Source: Arachis hypogaea
Lineage: Eukaryota; Streptophyta; Magnoliopsida; Fabales; Fabaceae
Assembly (NCBI RefSeq): GCF_003086295.3
Contig: NC_092044.1
Span: forward strand, 68,081,213-68,145,212
Length of the DNA: 64,000 nt
Direction of reading: 5' to 3'
How positions within the stretch are numbered: the first letter of the stretch is position 1; every line of letters starts with the position of its first letter. The notes under the pieces are model-generated. The model was not told the origin of the DNA. It ran no database searches and saw only the letters and a list, made by a program, of their open reading frames with translations. The position numbers and the translations under genes are program-made. Of the stretch, positions 42,508 to 54,493 are shown piece after piece.

Positions 42508-43744
42508 ATTGTAATATTTGTCCTACACACGAGATTAGTGCTTTAGTCCTTCCTAATTCATTACCCTTTATTTTTGTACTTCATTATCATTGAGTTAGGA
42601 TGCTTATCACTAATCTTGTTTGTGTCAATTCTCGTTTGAACTTGATGCTCAACATGCTCTTCATGCTTTGACTTTACTCTTACATCAAGTATTAGTTGAT
42701 ATGCCCTTTGCCTATATTGCTTTCTCACTTACATGCATAGCTAACATGTAGTGAGAACCCTATTTTTATTTGGCATTAGCCCCCGCCTATGTTCTATTTA
42801 CTTTGATATCTTTGTTATAGGCTTAATTATCCTTCTTTTTCTCTCCTTTTAGGTTGGCCACCAAGAAAGAAGAAAGGGAAAGCTTGTAAATGGGGCAACA
42901 AACAAGTCATCCACACAACCTTTTGAGGAAGCTCATCAATTGTAGCAACCCATCCACCTTGCTCTTCTTTGCATGCACCGAAGACGGAGCAATCTTCAAG
43001 TGTGAGGAGGTTGTCCGACCGATCTCCATGGGTAACAATTTCTTTTTTTCAACACCAATGTTAGCTAGTTGCTACATTGCATGATAGGTTGCATGTAGTT
43101 AAAATTTGTACATATCTTTACCACATCTTCCTTATTAGGACTATTTGATTAGGGTGATGATTTCTTTTCCAAGAAACTATTTTAGGGCACCCTACCAATT
43201 TGAAAGAAAAAAAATTTTGGTAGACCTTGCTTGAAAGAATTTATTTTGGAACATGGTTTTTGAGCAAAGAACACAAGCTTGTGAGATTTGAGCCTATTGA
43301 TGTGGTGACATCTTATAACCACTTATTTTTCCTTCTTGTGTGCATTATTCTCTTTCTATGATTGTAATCTTTGATTTGTTTCATTCTTTGTGTCAATTAT
43401 TCCTTGTATTCATGCATTTATATGATTGAGGCCATTGTTTCATTAGCTCACTTACCCAAATAGCCTACCTTTTACTCTCCATTGTTAACCAATTTCGGGC
43501 CTATGCTTAACCCAATTGTTCTTCATTTTAGCACATTACAAGCCTAAAGCGGAAAATAATAAAAGTCCCTTGTTTGGATATTTGATTGGCTTAGGCTATT
43601 GAGAGTGTTTATTATTCAAGATTCGGGAGATTTGGGAACAATGGTTGGGATAAAAGGGTGTTTTGTATTTCTATATTTGGGAATTGGGTGCATACTCATG
43701 TATTAATCAAATGTTAAACCTTATGCATTGATGCTCTTGTATCT

Positions 43745-43870
43745 AGTTTGAAAGAAAGAAAAAAATGAGAAAAACAAAAGAAAAGGAAAAAAAATAATAA
43801 ATGTGAAAAAGAAAAGAAAAGAAAAAAATAGAAAAAGAAAGAAAAAGAAGAAAAACAATAAAAAGGGGAC
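43745..43870 (+). repeat. Long purine tract, element 6
   Basis: About 125 bp of A and G with few interruptions. The equivalent tract, as pyrimidines on the + strand, is at 55140-55280 (element 7) and 48310-48425 (element 9). It sits between the internal and terminal PPT copies. Confidence 0.8.
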
Positions 43871-44513
43871 AAAATGCCCCAAAGTGAAGTCCAATAAGAG
43901 TCAATGCATAAGAGTTGTGAAAATCCAAAAAAAATGCATGAGTATGTGAAAAAGTGAATGATGGGTAGTTAAGTTAGCACTTAATTGTATAGGTTATTAT
44001 ATATGTTAGGTGGGAAAGCTTAAGTTAATCAAAGATTCAAATTCTAGTCCACTTAACCATATATGATCCTGCCATGACCCTAGCCCTATTACAACCTATG
44101 AAAAGACCTCAGGATGAATGTATGCATGCATTGAATAATTGTTGATTGTTAGATGAAAAATAAATCTTGGAAAGCATGATTAGAGGAGAATTGAGAGAAT
44201 TGACCCTACACACTTGAGCGACTAGAGTGCAAACACTTCCGGTGAAGGTCCGATGCTCGATTCCTTGATTCCCGGCTTTCATGAGCGTTCTTCTTGCAAG
44301 TCTACTTGAGCTTCATTTTTGTACTTGAATTGTTAGGATTCATGAGTCATCATATGACCTTAGCCCTACCCGTTTATACATGCTCTTGGAGGATTGATTT
44401 ATTTTTAACCAAGTAGGTAGAGTCATTTTGCATTTAGTTGCATTCATTTAAATAGGATGCATATAGATAGATTGCATTGAATAAATGTCATACCCCTTGT
44501 TTTCTTCTTGGTT

Positions 44514-44551
44514 TAGCATGAGGACATGCTATGATTTAAGTGTGGGGAGGT
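44514..44551 (+). promoter_or_regulatory. AGGA-loop hairpin plus terminal PPT of element 6
   Basis: TAGCATG-AGGA-CATGCTA gives a perfect 7-bp stem. It is followed by TTTAAGTGTGGGGAGGT, a purine-rich tract immediately upstream of the LTR start TGATAAACCC at 44552. Confidence 0.8.
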
Positions 44552-46112
44552 TGATAAACCCCATTTTTAGGGTTTATCTTGTGTTGAATTTAAAGGGTTC
44601 TGTCAACTTTTCTCCCATGTATCTAATAAAATAGCATGGTTTTGAAAATTCTCCTTTAATTCTGCTCAATAGTTGAAACATGCTTTTTAGGTCTTAAAAT
44701 AGCTAAATCTAATTCACCTTAATTCCATTAGATGCCTTGATATGTTTGTTAAGTGATTTCAGGATTATGAGGCAAAGATTGGAATTAAGCGAATGAAGAA
44801 AAAGCATGTAAAAATGGAGAACTCATGAAGAAATGAAGGAATCACAAAAGCTGTCAAGCCGACGTCTTCACACTTATTCGATCATAACTTGAGCTACAGA
44901 GGTCCAAATGAGGCGGTTCTAGTTGCGTTTGAAAGCTAACATCTGGGGCTTCAAAATGATATAAGATTTGCCATAGTTGTATCGTGTATAGGGACGTTTA
45001 CTCGCACTATATGCGTACACACCGATGGTTGCACATAATTCACTTAGTGCAACTCGTGGCCAGCAATTTTAGAAGCCTTGTGGGCCCAATCCAACTCATT
45101 TCTGATGCTACTTAAGCCAAGGATTGAAAGAGGAATGAACAAACTTAGATACTTACACATACTTTTCATTATTAGTCATAGTTTAGTTTTAGAAGTAGTT
45201 AGAGTTAGTTTCTAGAGAGAGAAGCTCTCACTTCTCTCTAGAATCAGAATTAGGTTTAGGTTAATTTCTTCTTAGATCTAGGTTTAATTCATGCTTTGAT
45301 TTACTTTTCCTTGACAATTTCTTGTTCCTCTACTCTTCCTCCCTCTAATTTTGTATTTCATTCTTGTAATTGTTTACTTTGTTGTTGATGCACTCTTTCT
45401 TCTTCTATTTTTCTTTAATGCAATTGAGGTAATTCATGTAGATATTGTTTTCTTTAATTGTTGTTGTTAATTCTTTGCAATTAGTTGTTGTTAGACTTCA
45501 TTCTTGTTGTTGATTTACTATGCCTTCCTTTTGTTCCTTCCAAGTATTTGCTAAAACGCTTGGTTGGATTTTAGAATAGAATTTTATGCTCTTGGCTTGA
45601 GAAGGTAACTTAGGAACTCTTGAGTTACTAATCTCCAATTAATTGATGATTGGGAGCCATTGGCTCTAGTTCTCACTAATTGAATTAGTGGAGAGTTAGA
45701 ACTTATGGACTTGGATTGATATAGCTCATTTAACTTTCCTTTTCTAGATAGATGATGATTTAATGGGATTGATCCTTACCAATTCTCAAATTGTGGTTAG
45801 TAATTAGGATAGAGATCCTTAACCACCAACCCTTGCCAAGACCTTTTTAGCTATTAATTTACTTCCATTGCCATTTACTTTTCATGCCTCTTATCAAAAC
45901 CCTAAAACACAACTCATAACCAATAACAAGACACTTTATTACAATTCCTAGGGACAACGAACCGAGATTTGAATACTTCGGTTTATAATTTTAAGGGTTT
46001 GTTTTAGTGACAAACAAATTTTTGTATGAAATGATTATTGTTGGTTTAGAAACTATACTTGCAACGAGACTTCAATTGTAAAATTCTAGACCACACAAAA
46101 ATCCAATCATCA
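44552..46112 (+). repeat. 3' LTR of element 6 (1,561 bp)
   Basis: It starts TGATAAACCCCATTTTTAGG and ends CCAATCATCA. It is the same family as the element 7 LTRs (reverse complement), but more diverged than they are from each other. The sequence after 46112 is an env-like ORF in the same direction, so element 6 is inserted there or has recombined. Confidence 0.88.
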
Positions 46113-47036
46113 CGTCTTATCTGGATCTAGCAAGATTTCCTTGGATGTGGTTCTGGAAAAGATAGGCCAGCCTGACGCTAGATGGCAGTATAGTAAAGGG
46201 GACAATGTTGTTCCATTGAGCATTGCGTGCACTGACCTCAACCCATAGGCGAGGATCTTGCAGCAGATCATCGCCGACTACATCCTCCCGAGCACGCATG
46301 CCACGCATATCAGAGTCTAGGTGGCAGTAATACTATGGGCTATTCTGGAAGGGAAGAGGATCTCTGTTCTTCCCCTTATCAGAGAGTCGATGATGAAGGT
46401 GAACCTACAGCTGAAATTTAACGTTCCCTTTCAATCATTGATGACCAGTTTTGCAGCCTTATCTAGTTTAGAGACACGTTTGATAGACCGGATGTCTGCC
46501 TACATCAGTAAGCAGCCCTTTCTGCCATACGGAGACTTCAAAGGACTGCCTCTGAAGAAACGGAAGACCTCTGAGCCTACATCAGCAGAGGCAGAGCCAT
46601 CAGCACCACCAGCACCTCCTGTGCCCGTACCCCGATTACAGACGCCTTATGAGCTGGGTCAGGATATTTTGGAGACCCTGCACCGTATCGAGTGCCACAG
46701 CGCTCGCTGCTTCCAATGGATAGTGGCGAAGTTTGACGGGCAGGATCTTGGACCACCTCCTCTGGACACACTAGAGCCCGAGGCATAGCATAAGGAGCCA
46801 GTAGAGGAGGAGCCAGTAGCTGAAGCTGGCCAGGCAGTCCAGCCACCAGAGCATAGAGCAGAGGAGCCTAGAGTTGAGGAGCCGGCAGCTGAGCCTGATC
46901 TGAGTGTTGAGAGAGCAGTGGAGACAGTTGCAGCTGCGTTTAGAGCAGATCCCGCACCATGGCTGTCCACCGATATCATTGTCTACCAGCGTCACCACCA
47001 CACATCACCGCCAGACGGTGGAGCTTCATTGAGTTG
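46113..47036 (+). pseudogene. Env-like ORF fragment (plant transposon protein) of host element
   Basis: Frames read NVVPLSIACTDLNP, IIADYILPSTHATHIRV, then from 46321 VAVILWAILEGKRISVLPLI and VPFQSLMTSFAALSSLETR. The order matches the ORF at 15702-17258 (ILPTGNASWVTIKRAL). Stops at about 46246, 46318 and 46786-46788 interrupt. The C-terminus is rich in E, P and A and ends near 47036. The N-terminal part was lost on the element 6 side. Confidence 0.7.
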
Positions 47037-47056
47037 ATCACCCTCGGTCCATTCTT

Positions 47057-47092
47057 AGCACGGAGGACCGTGCTTCATCTAAGTGTGTGGGA
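47057..47092 (+). promoter_or_regulatory. AGGA-loop hairpin plus PPT-like motif after env-like ORF
   Basis: AGCACGG-AGGA-CCGTGCT at 47057-47074 is a perfect 7-bp stem, followed by CTAAGTGTGTGGGAGATC. It is the same arrangement as in elements 6, 7 and 9, with a different stem. Confidence 0.75.
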
Positions 47093-47469
47093 GATCTTCT
47101 ATTTGTGGGTTTAAATATTCTCTTCCAAACACTTGTCATTTAATTATTTTTAGTCTTTATGATGCTTTTGTGGATACTTTTAGTACTTTGACTATTGCAC
47201 TTTTATTTTGGGTATATATATACATGTTGCATTTGATATTGCATGGTACAGAGTATAGATATGGATTGTGATTGGATAATGTGAGTAGTATATGCTTGCT
47301 TTATTTTGATCCTAATTGTTCATGTTACTTTTTGTTTGTTGAAAATTAGGAAAGGAGCTAGGAAATTTTGAAAAAATTTTGCATCCACCACAACATACAT
47401 ACATATAGGAAATAATTTTGGTGAAGACCTATCCTCTCCTCCAAGCCATCCTTGCCCTATAAGCTCGGA
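47093..47469 (+). other. 3' region after env-like fragment
   Basis: AT-rich with no supported ORF. The join to the reverse-oriented LTR fragment lies near 47340-47470. Confidence 0.4.
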
Positions 47470-47677
47470 AATCACTTAACACATGAATCACTGCATCGAA
47501 TGATAATAGAGAAGGATTAAAATATATCTAATTCAATACAAAAGAAGCATGTTTTCATCTATGAGGCAAAATTGGGAAAGGAACACCGAATCATGCATTT
47601 TTATATGAATAAGTGTGAAAGATCATTGATAAAACCCTCAAAATCTATACCAGATAAACCCTAAAAATGGGGTTTAT
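47470..47677 (-). repeat. Truncated LTR of element 9
   Basis: On the + strand it ends AATGGGGTTTATCA, and AATCACTTAACA...AAGCATGTTTTCA recalls the end of the element 7 LTR (54290-54370). Only about the last 200 bp (U3 side on the - strand) are present. Confidence 0.7.
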
Positions 47678-49105
47678 CAACCTCCCCACACTTAAGCTAT
47701 AGCTTGTCCTCATGCCAAGGGAAAGCAAAAGACCAAAGAATCATAAGGGAATGAGATTCATAAGATGCAACCTACCTATATGAATGCAACTAAGATGGAT
47801 GCTACTATCTACTTGGTCAAAAGTAATTCAATCTTCCTAGAACATATATAGAAGCACAGAGGGCAAGATGATAAGTAATGCATGGGCTCTACCAATTTTA
47901 ACCATCAAAGCGAGATATGCCCAACTTGCATGAAGAACGCTCACCGGAAGTGTTTGCATTCTATTCGCTCGGTGTATAAGGTTAATCAGTCAATTCTCCC
48001 CTATTTCATGCTATTCCAAAATTTGTTCTTCCTCAAACAATCAACAGTTGTCATATGCATGCATACATATATCATGAGGTGTTTCCTTTGGTTGTAATGG
48101 GGCTAGGGTCAAGGTAGGGTCATATATTTGGCTAAGTGGACTAAAAATTGAATCCTTTGATTAACCGAAGCTTCCCGCCTAACCTATATAACGTCCTATA
48201 CAATTATACACTAGTCTAGCTACCCATTCCTCACTTTTCCACATACTCAGGCATTCACTTTTAATCACTACACATATGCATTGATTATTATTGAATCTTA
48301 CTTCGGGACATTTTGTCCCTCTTTTAGCTTTTTTTTTATTTTCTTTCTACTTTATTTTCTTTTTCATTATTCCTTTTTTTCTTTTCCTTTTGTTTTTCTC
48401 TTCTTTTGTCTTTCTTATCAATGCATATGGTTTACATATTTGGTCATCACACGAGTATGTATCCACTTTCTAATATTTTCAACAAAAACAACAATGTGCT
48501 CTTACCTCAACCGATTTCCCCCTCCCCATTTCCATACACTTGGATAACGCACACACAGTAGCCTCAGCTAATCAAAGATTCAAATAGGGACATCCATAGT
48601 TTTCTGCTTTTGGCTTGTAATGTGTTAAAATTAAGAACAAGTGGGTTAAGCGTAGGCTCAAATTGGTTACAAGGGTTGTTTATAAGGTAGGGCCATTTTG
48701 GATGATTGGCTAAGTGAATTGATGGCCTCAATCTTATACATGCATTGATACATGCAATAATGGACATATAGAGTCAAACAAATTAAGGATCACAATCATA
48801 GAGAGAGAACAATCCACACGCAAAACTCACTTGCTTGTGTTCTTGGCTCAAAATCCATGTTCTAATTACATTCTTTAAACAATCATAGCATCAAAAGTTT
48901 CCAAAATTAGTAGAGTTGCCATAAAATTCTAGTTTCTTAGGAAAGAAGTCATTACTCTAACCTAGTAGACTTATCAAGGCATACTATCATGCAAATGGTG
49001 TGAAAAGAACAAAACCTAATCAGGCAACCTATCCTAATCAACAAAAGGGATTCAAAATTTATTTGGGTGTTACCTATGGAGATCGGTCGACGGACCTCCC
49101 CACAC
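47678..49105 (-). other. 3' internal region of element 9 with two hairpin-PPT copies
   Basis: Terminal PPT (ACCTCCCCACACTTAAGC) is at 47678-47695, with a hairpin remnant to 47715 (one mismatch). The internal copy (ACCTCCCCACACTTAAAAC) is at 49078-49096. A pyrimidine tract is at 48310-48425. No ORF is supported. The layout equals element 7. Confidence 0.7.
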
Positions 49106-49620
49106 TTAAAACTTAGGACAATCCTCTGTGCTATACGTGATGCTCAATAGGAGACCGGCTCTAGAATGTCCACTATCTCCCTCATCACCACCATCTTCAC
49201 TGGATGTTGCGATGGATGTGTAGATATCCAGTTCCTCCATAGGCGGGGTGACAACACTTAGAAGCTTATTCACATAAGCATACCGGTGTTGGTTGTGCCG
49301 TTCATAACGGTCCACCTTCTTGTGAAGATCGTCGATGCGTTGGTGGGAAGACTTGGGTGGTGCGGATGAAGTAGCGGGGATGCTTGTGGGCATGGCCATG
49401 TCGAAGTTCCCAGTGTCCGTTGGGGGCTTGAGATATTTTCCGGTTGGAACAACATCACCATCAATCGGGGCCCTTCGATCCCTAGTTTCACGGGAGACAC
49501 CGGCGGCCGCAACTATCTCGGTCACCAAGGCAGGAAAAGGTAGATTGCCCTTAGCATGAATACGCCACATGGCTTGTCAGATGAGAGGTGGAATGTCGAT
49601 CGACCTCTCGGTGAGTACAC
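49106..49620 (-). pseudogene. Env-like ORF C-terminal fragment of element 9
   Basis: On the - strand the frame reads MWRIHAKGNLPFPALVTEIV, GKYLKPPTDTG and HQRIDDLHKKVDRYERHNQ, ending at 49106. A short coiled coil lies before an acidic tail. LPFPALVTE followed by a basic/proline linker is characteristic of the C-terminal part of plant transposon protein ORFs. The N-terminal part is cut near 49620. Confidence 0.6.
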
Positions 49621-49766
49621 ACTAAACCAATAATGTCTTAAGGATTATGCAGGAAAACATTCAATCTGTGAAAAGGATGCAGAAGGAAATAATGATGACA
49701 GAAGGAAAAGTTGTGACCCAATAGGTTGTATTTACTCTTTTGATAATGTTTTTATGATTGAACCCT
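49621..49766. other. Unassigned stretch before element 8 LTR
   Basis: About 145 bp of AT-rich sequence that I could not match to a neighbouring LTR or ORF. It could be old element DNA or the only non-element host DNA in the window. Confidence 0.3.
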
Positions 49767-50740
49767 CTTTGGGAGGCTGGCCATTCGGCCAAGCCTAGAC
49801 CTTGTTCTTATGTATTTTCAACGGTAGAGTTTCTACACACCATAGATTAAGGTGTGGAGCTCTGCTGTACCTCGAGTATTAATGCAATTACTATTGTTCT
49901 TCTATTCAATTCAGCTTATTCTTGTTCTAAGATATCACTTGTTCCTCAACTTGATGAATGTGATGATTCGTGACACTCATCATCATTCTCACCTATGAAC
50001 GTGTGCCTGACAACCACCTCCGTTCTACCTTAGATTGAGTGGATATCTCTTCGATTCCTTAATCAGAATCTTCGTGGTTTAAGCTAGAATCCATTGGCGG
50101 CAATTCTTGAGAATCCAGAAGGTCTAAACCTTGTCTATGGTATTCTGAGTAGGATTCAGGGATTGAATGACTGTGACGAGCTTCAAACTCGCGATTGTGG
50201 GACGTTAGTGATAGACACAAAAGAATCACTGGATTCTATTCCGACATGATCGAGAACCAACAGATGAATAGCCGTGCTGTGACAGAGCGCGTTGAACATT
50301 TTCACTGAGAGGACGGGACTGTAGCCATTGACAACGGTGATGCCCAACATACAGCTTGCCATGGAAAGAAGTAAGAAGGATTGGATGAAGACAGTAGGAA
50401 AGCAGAAAGACGGAAGGGACAAAGCATCTCTATACGCTTATCTGAAATTCTCACCAATGAATTACATAAGTATCTCTATCTTTATTTTATGTTTTATTCA
50501 TCTTTTAATCATTAATCCTTCATAATCATTTGAATCCGCCTGACTGAGATTTACAAGATGACCATAGCTTGCTTCATACCAACAATCTACGTGGGATCGA
50601 CCCTTACTCACGTAAGGTTTATTACTTGGACGACCCAGTGCACTTGCTGGTTAGTTGTGCGAAGTTGTGATAAAGAGTTGAGATTGCAATTGAGCGTACC
50701 ATGTTGATGGCGCCATTGATGATCACAATTTCGTGCACCA
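49767..50740 (+). repeat. 5' LTR of element 8 (family A), 5' part missing
   Basis: It begins near GGCTGGCCATTCGGCC, corresponding to about position 640 of the solo LTR (27490), and ends TTTCGTGCACCA at 50740. It includes GTAGAGTTTCTACACACCAT. The first ~640 bp, with the promoter, are absent. Confidence 0.85.
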
Positions 50741-50746
50741 AGTTTT

Positions 50747-50766
50747 TGGCGCCGTTGCCGGGGATT
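50747..50766 (+). promoter_or_regulatory. Primer-binding site of element 8 (tRNA-Asp)
   Basis: TGGCGCCGTTGCCGGGGATT matches the 3' end of plant tRNA-Asp at 19 or 20 positions. It lies six bases after the LTR. Confidence 0.93.
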
Positions 50767-52428
50767 GTTTGAGTTTGGACAATTGACGGTTCATCTTGTT
50801 GCTTAGATTAGGTAATTTTATTTTATGTTTAAGCTTTTTACTTTTCAAAAATTTTTCAAAAATACAAAAAAATATTTATATTTTGTTCTTCAGAGTTTTT
50901 AAGAATGGATTCTAGAGTTTCATGATGATTTGTTGAAGTCTGGCTGGCTATGAAGCCATGTCTAATCTTTTGGACGGAGGTTTTAACTTATCATCACAAG
51001 AGCTTGTTGATTTCTATCAATTTTGCTGTTGTGAGCAATGATCTGTTTAAGCTTGGCTGGCCATTGGCCATGTCTAGTGTTTTGGACCGGAGCTTTCACT
51101 GAAAGCTTGGCTGGCTGTGAAGCCATGTCTAATTCCTGGACCGGAGTCTTAGACTAGCATTGCAATGATTCCTGGAATTCTCATTAAGAATTTTGAACCC
51201 TTATTTTTCTTTTCCACTCAATTTTTGAAAAAGCATAAAAAATTTATAAAATCTTAAAATAAAAAATATTTTTATGTTTCTTGTTTGAGTCTAGTGTCTA
51301 ATTTTAAGTTTGGTGTCAATTGCATGTCTTTATTCTTCTAATTTTCGAAAATTACATGCATTATGTTCTTCATTGATCTTCAAGTTGTTCTTGATGATTT
51401 CCTTGCTCTGATCTTTAAATTCTCTTGTCTTGAGTGTTTTGTTGTTTCTCATATGCATTCTCAATTTGTTAGTGTCAATAGTATACAAACTTCTAAGTTT
51501 GGTGTCTTGCATGCATTGTTTATTTGATCTTAGTTTCATTTTGATTATTCCTCATCATTAAAAATTCAAAAAAATTTTTAATTTGTGTCTTTTCAAGTCA
51601 ATAATACAGAGAATTAAAGATTCAGAACATGCAGCAGAGGAATTACACAGAAAAAGCTGGGCGTTCAAAACGCCCAGTGAAGAAGGAAAACTGGCGTTTA
51701 GACGCCAGCCAGGGTACCTGGCTGGGCGTTTAACGCCCAAAAGGGAAGATTTTGTTTTTAATTCAAATTTTTTCAAGTTTTCATAATTTTTCAAAATCAA
51801 ATCTTTTTCAAACCATATCTTTTCAATCATATATTTTCAAAATCAATTTCGTTCCATTCTCAAAAATACTTGCCTACAATTAATGATTTGATTCAACATT
51901 TCAAGTATGTTGCCTTTTCTGTTAAGAAAGGTTTAATGTTTGAATCATATCCTTTAAATTTCTTGTTAGCCAAGTCATTAATTTTAAAAATCAAATCTTT
52001 TTAAATTGTTTCTCAATCATATCTTTTCAATCATATCTTTTTAAAACCATAACTCTTCAATCATATCTTCTTAATCACATCTTTTTCCAAATAATTTTCA
52101 ATCTTTTTTATTTCTAATTTCAAAATCTTTTTCAAAAATCACTTTATTTCTTTCCCAACTTTAATTTTCGAAAATCATTCTTCAATTTTTCAAAATTTCT
52201 TCAAAATCTTTTAATTTATTTTCGAAAATTCTTCCCCTCTTCTCACATCCTTCTATTTAAGGACTAACACTCCTCCACTATCAACAATTCGAACTCTATC
52301 TCTCTTGATAAGTTCGAATTCTTCTTCTTCTACCTCTTCCTTCTTTTCTTATTTTCATCTGACATCTCAAGGAATCTCTATACTGTGACATAGAGGATTC
52401 CATATTTTCTTGTTCTCTTCTCTTTCAT
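50767..52428 (+). other. 5' leader of element 8, with repeats
   Basis: A repeated phrase GCTGGC...GCCATGTCTA...TTTGGACCGGAG occurs near 50940, 51052 and 51107. TAAGTTTGGTGTC motifs are near 51303 and 51490. Palindrome units are at 51657, 51691 and 51722. The rest is T/C-rich. No ORF is supported. Confidence 0.65.
51657..51742 (+). repeat. Palindrome units in leader of element 8
   Basis: Three units (CTGGGCGTTCAAAACGCCCA, CTGGCGTTTAGACGCCAG, CTGGGCGTTTAACGCCCA) lie at spacings of 34 and 31 bp. This matches the arrays in element 1. Confidence 0.85.
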
Positions 52429-52914
52429 ATGAGCAGGAGCAAAGACAAAAGCATTCTTGTTAAGGCTGACCCTGAACCTGAAAGGACCTTGAAGTGAAAG
52501 CTAAGAGAAGCTAAAGTACTACTCTTTGTAGAGGACCTAACAGAAATCTTCAAACAAAAAGAAGACATGGCAGCCGAAAACAACAACAATGCCAACAATG
52601 CAAGGAAGGTGCTGGGTGACTTTACTGCACCTACTCCTGACTTCTATGGGAGAAACATCTCTATCCCTGCCATTGGAGCAAACAAATTTGAGCTTAAGCC
52701 TCAATTAATTTCTCTAATGCAACAGAATTGCAAGTTCCATGGACTTCCATTGGAAGATCCTCATCAGTTTTTAGCTGAATTCTTGCAAATCTGTGACTCT
52801 GTCAAGACCAATGGGGTTGACCCTGAGCTCTACAGACTTATGCTATTCCCTTTTGCTGTAAGAGACAGAGCTAGGATATGGTTGGACTCACAACCTAAAT
52901 AAAGCCTGAACTCT
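52429..52914 (+). pseudogene. Gag N-terminal part of element 8, split by element 7
   Basis: The probable start is ATG at 52429 (MSRSKDKSILVKADPEPERT) with a TGA at 52495-52497. The main frame from 52567 reads MAAENNNNANNARKVLG, GANKFELKPQLISLMQQNC and MLFPFAVRDRARIWLDSQP with a TAA at about 52900-52902. Element 7 follows at 52915. The Gag domain continues at 61078. Confidence 0.85.
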
Positions 52915-54493
52915 TGATGATTGGATTTTTGACGGTTTAGAATTTCACTAATGAAATCTCGTTGTAAAGTATAGTTTCTAAACCAAACAATAATCCTTTC
53001 ATACAAAAATTTGTTTGTCACAAGTACAAACCCCTAAAATCTATAAACCAAAGTATTTAAACCTCGGGTCGTTCTCCCTAGGAATTACAATAAAGTGTCT
53101 TGTTATTGGTCATGAGTTGTTTTGGGGTTTTGATAAGAGGCATGAAAGATAAATGGCAAGAAAGTAAACTAACAACTATAAAAGGCTCTTGGCAAGGTAT
53201 GAAAATTAGAAGTCCTATCCTAGTTATCCTTCTCAATTGTGATGAGAATTGTTCATTGCTACCACTTAGTTAACCCTTACTAAATAAAGGAAAGTCAAGT
53301 GGATGAATTGACTTGAGCCACAAGTCCTAGCCAACTCCCAAGGAAAGACTAGCTTTAGTGCACTCCAAACCAATTAGCAATCTCTCCAATTACCAATCAA
53401 CAAAGGAATTAGATAACTCAAGTGTCACTAATTACTCTACCTAGGCCAAGAGGAACAAAATCTATAATATAACTAGAAGAGGCATTTCAACAATCACATA
53501 AAAGGCAATAAAAGTAAACAACATAAATTGCAAGAATTAAAGAGAGATCTAACTACAAAGGCAAGATATCAACAATAGAAAAGCAAAGAAGAACAATTAT
53601 TATGAATTACCTCTTATTGAATTGAAAGAAAATGGAAGGAACAATAGTAGATCTACAACAAAGTGTAAGAACAACATAAAGGAAATTACAATAAAAGAAT
53701 GGAAGAAGAATGAATGTAACAACAAAGAATTGAAAGGTAGAAGTAGAAGAAAGCAAAGATTAAAACCTAGATCTAAGAACTAAACCTAATCCTAATCCTA
53801 ATTCTAGAGAGAAGAGAGAGCTTCTCTCTCTAGAAACTACTTCTAAACTAATCCTAGTGTGTGGAAATGAACTAACGGTAACTAACTTGTAAAGTATGAA
53901 AGTATGTCTATTCCCCCTTCAATCCTTGGCTTAAATAGCATCAGAAATAAGTTGGATTGGGCCCACAGGGCTTCTAAAATCGCTGGCCACGTTTTGCTTT
54001 AAGTGAACCAGGTGGCAGCAACGGCGCGTGCGCGTACTATGCGCGTGCGCGCCACCATACATGTAGCAACTATGGCAAATTGTATATCGTTTCGAAGCCC
54101 CGGATGTTAGCTTTCTAACCCAACTGGAACCGCATCATTTGGACCTCTGTAGCTCAAGTTATAGTCGTTTAAGTGCGAAGAGGTCGGCTTGACAACTTTC
54201 CGGTTCTTTCATTTCTTCATGAGTTCTCCAACTTTGCATGCTTCTTCTTCATTCCCTTGATCCAATCTTTGCCTCCTAAACCTTAAATCACTTAACAAAC
54301 ATATCAAGGCATCTAATGGAACCAAGGTGAGTTAAATTTATTTATTTTAAGATCTAAAAAGCATGTTTTCACTCTTAAGCACAATTAAAGGAGAATATAC
54401 AAAACCATGCTATTTCAATGGATAAATGTGGGTGAAAGGTCATAAAATCTCTTAAAATCAATACAAGATAAACCGTCAAAACGGGATTTATCA
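52915..54493 (-). repeat. 3' LTR of element 7 (1,579 bp, left side)
   Basis: On the + strand it starts TGATGATTGGATTTTTGACG and ends GGGATTTATCA. It is close to the right LTR, with a difference of 19 bp in length from one indel near 53085-53115. It holds GGCGCGTGCGCG...CGCGTGCGCGCC (54022-54052), a near-palindrome. Confidence 0.92.

Larger units (their letters stand above)
42513..44551 (+). other. 3' internal region of element 6, with internal and terminal hairpin-PPT
   Basis: Mostly AT-rich and non-coding. An internal hairpin-like GCACCGAAGACGGAGC with TTCAAGTGTGAGGAGGTTG is at 42975-43012. A purine-only-looking tract (A/G repeats) is at 43745-43870. The terminal hairpin TAGCATGAGGACATGCTA is at 44514-44531, then TTTAAGTGTGGGGAGGT before the LTR at 44552. 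Confidence 0.7.

Noticed and set aside
43743..43928. Phe/Leu-rich small ORFs resembling membrane peptides (also 48281-48547, 55084-55326)
   Set aside because: They are translations of the purine/pyrimidine tract, not hydrophobic proteins under selection.
11469..50766. tRNA-Asp-like sequence at 11469, 42061, 50747 and 59497
   Set aside because: Only 17-20 bases complementary to the tRNA 3' end are present, always next to an LTR. These are primer-binding sites, not tRNA genes.
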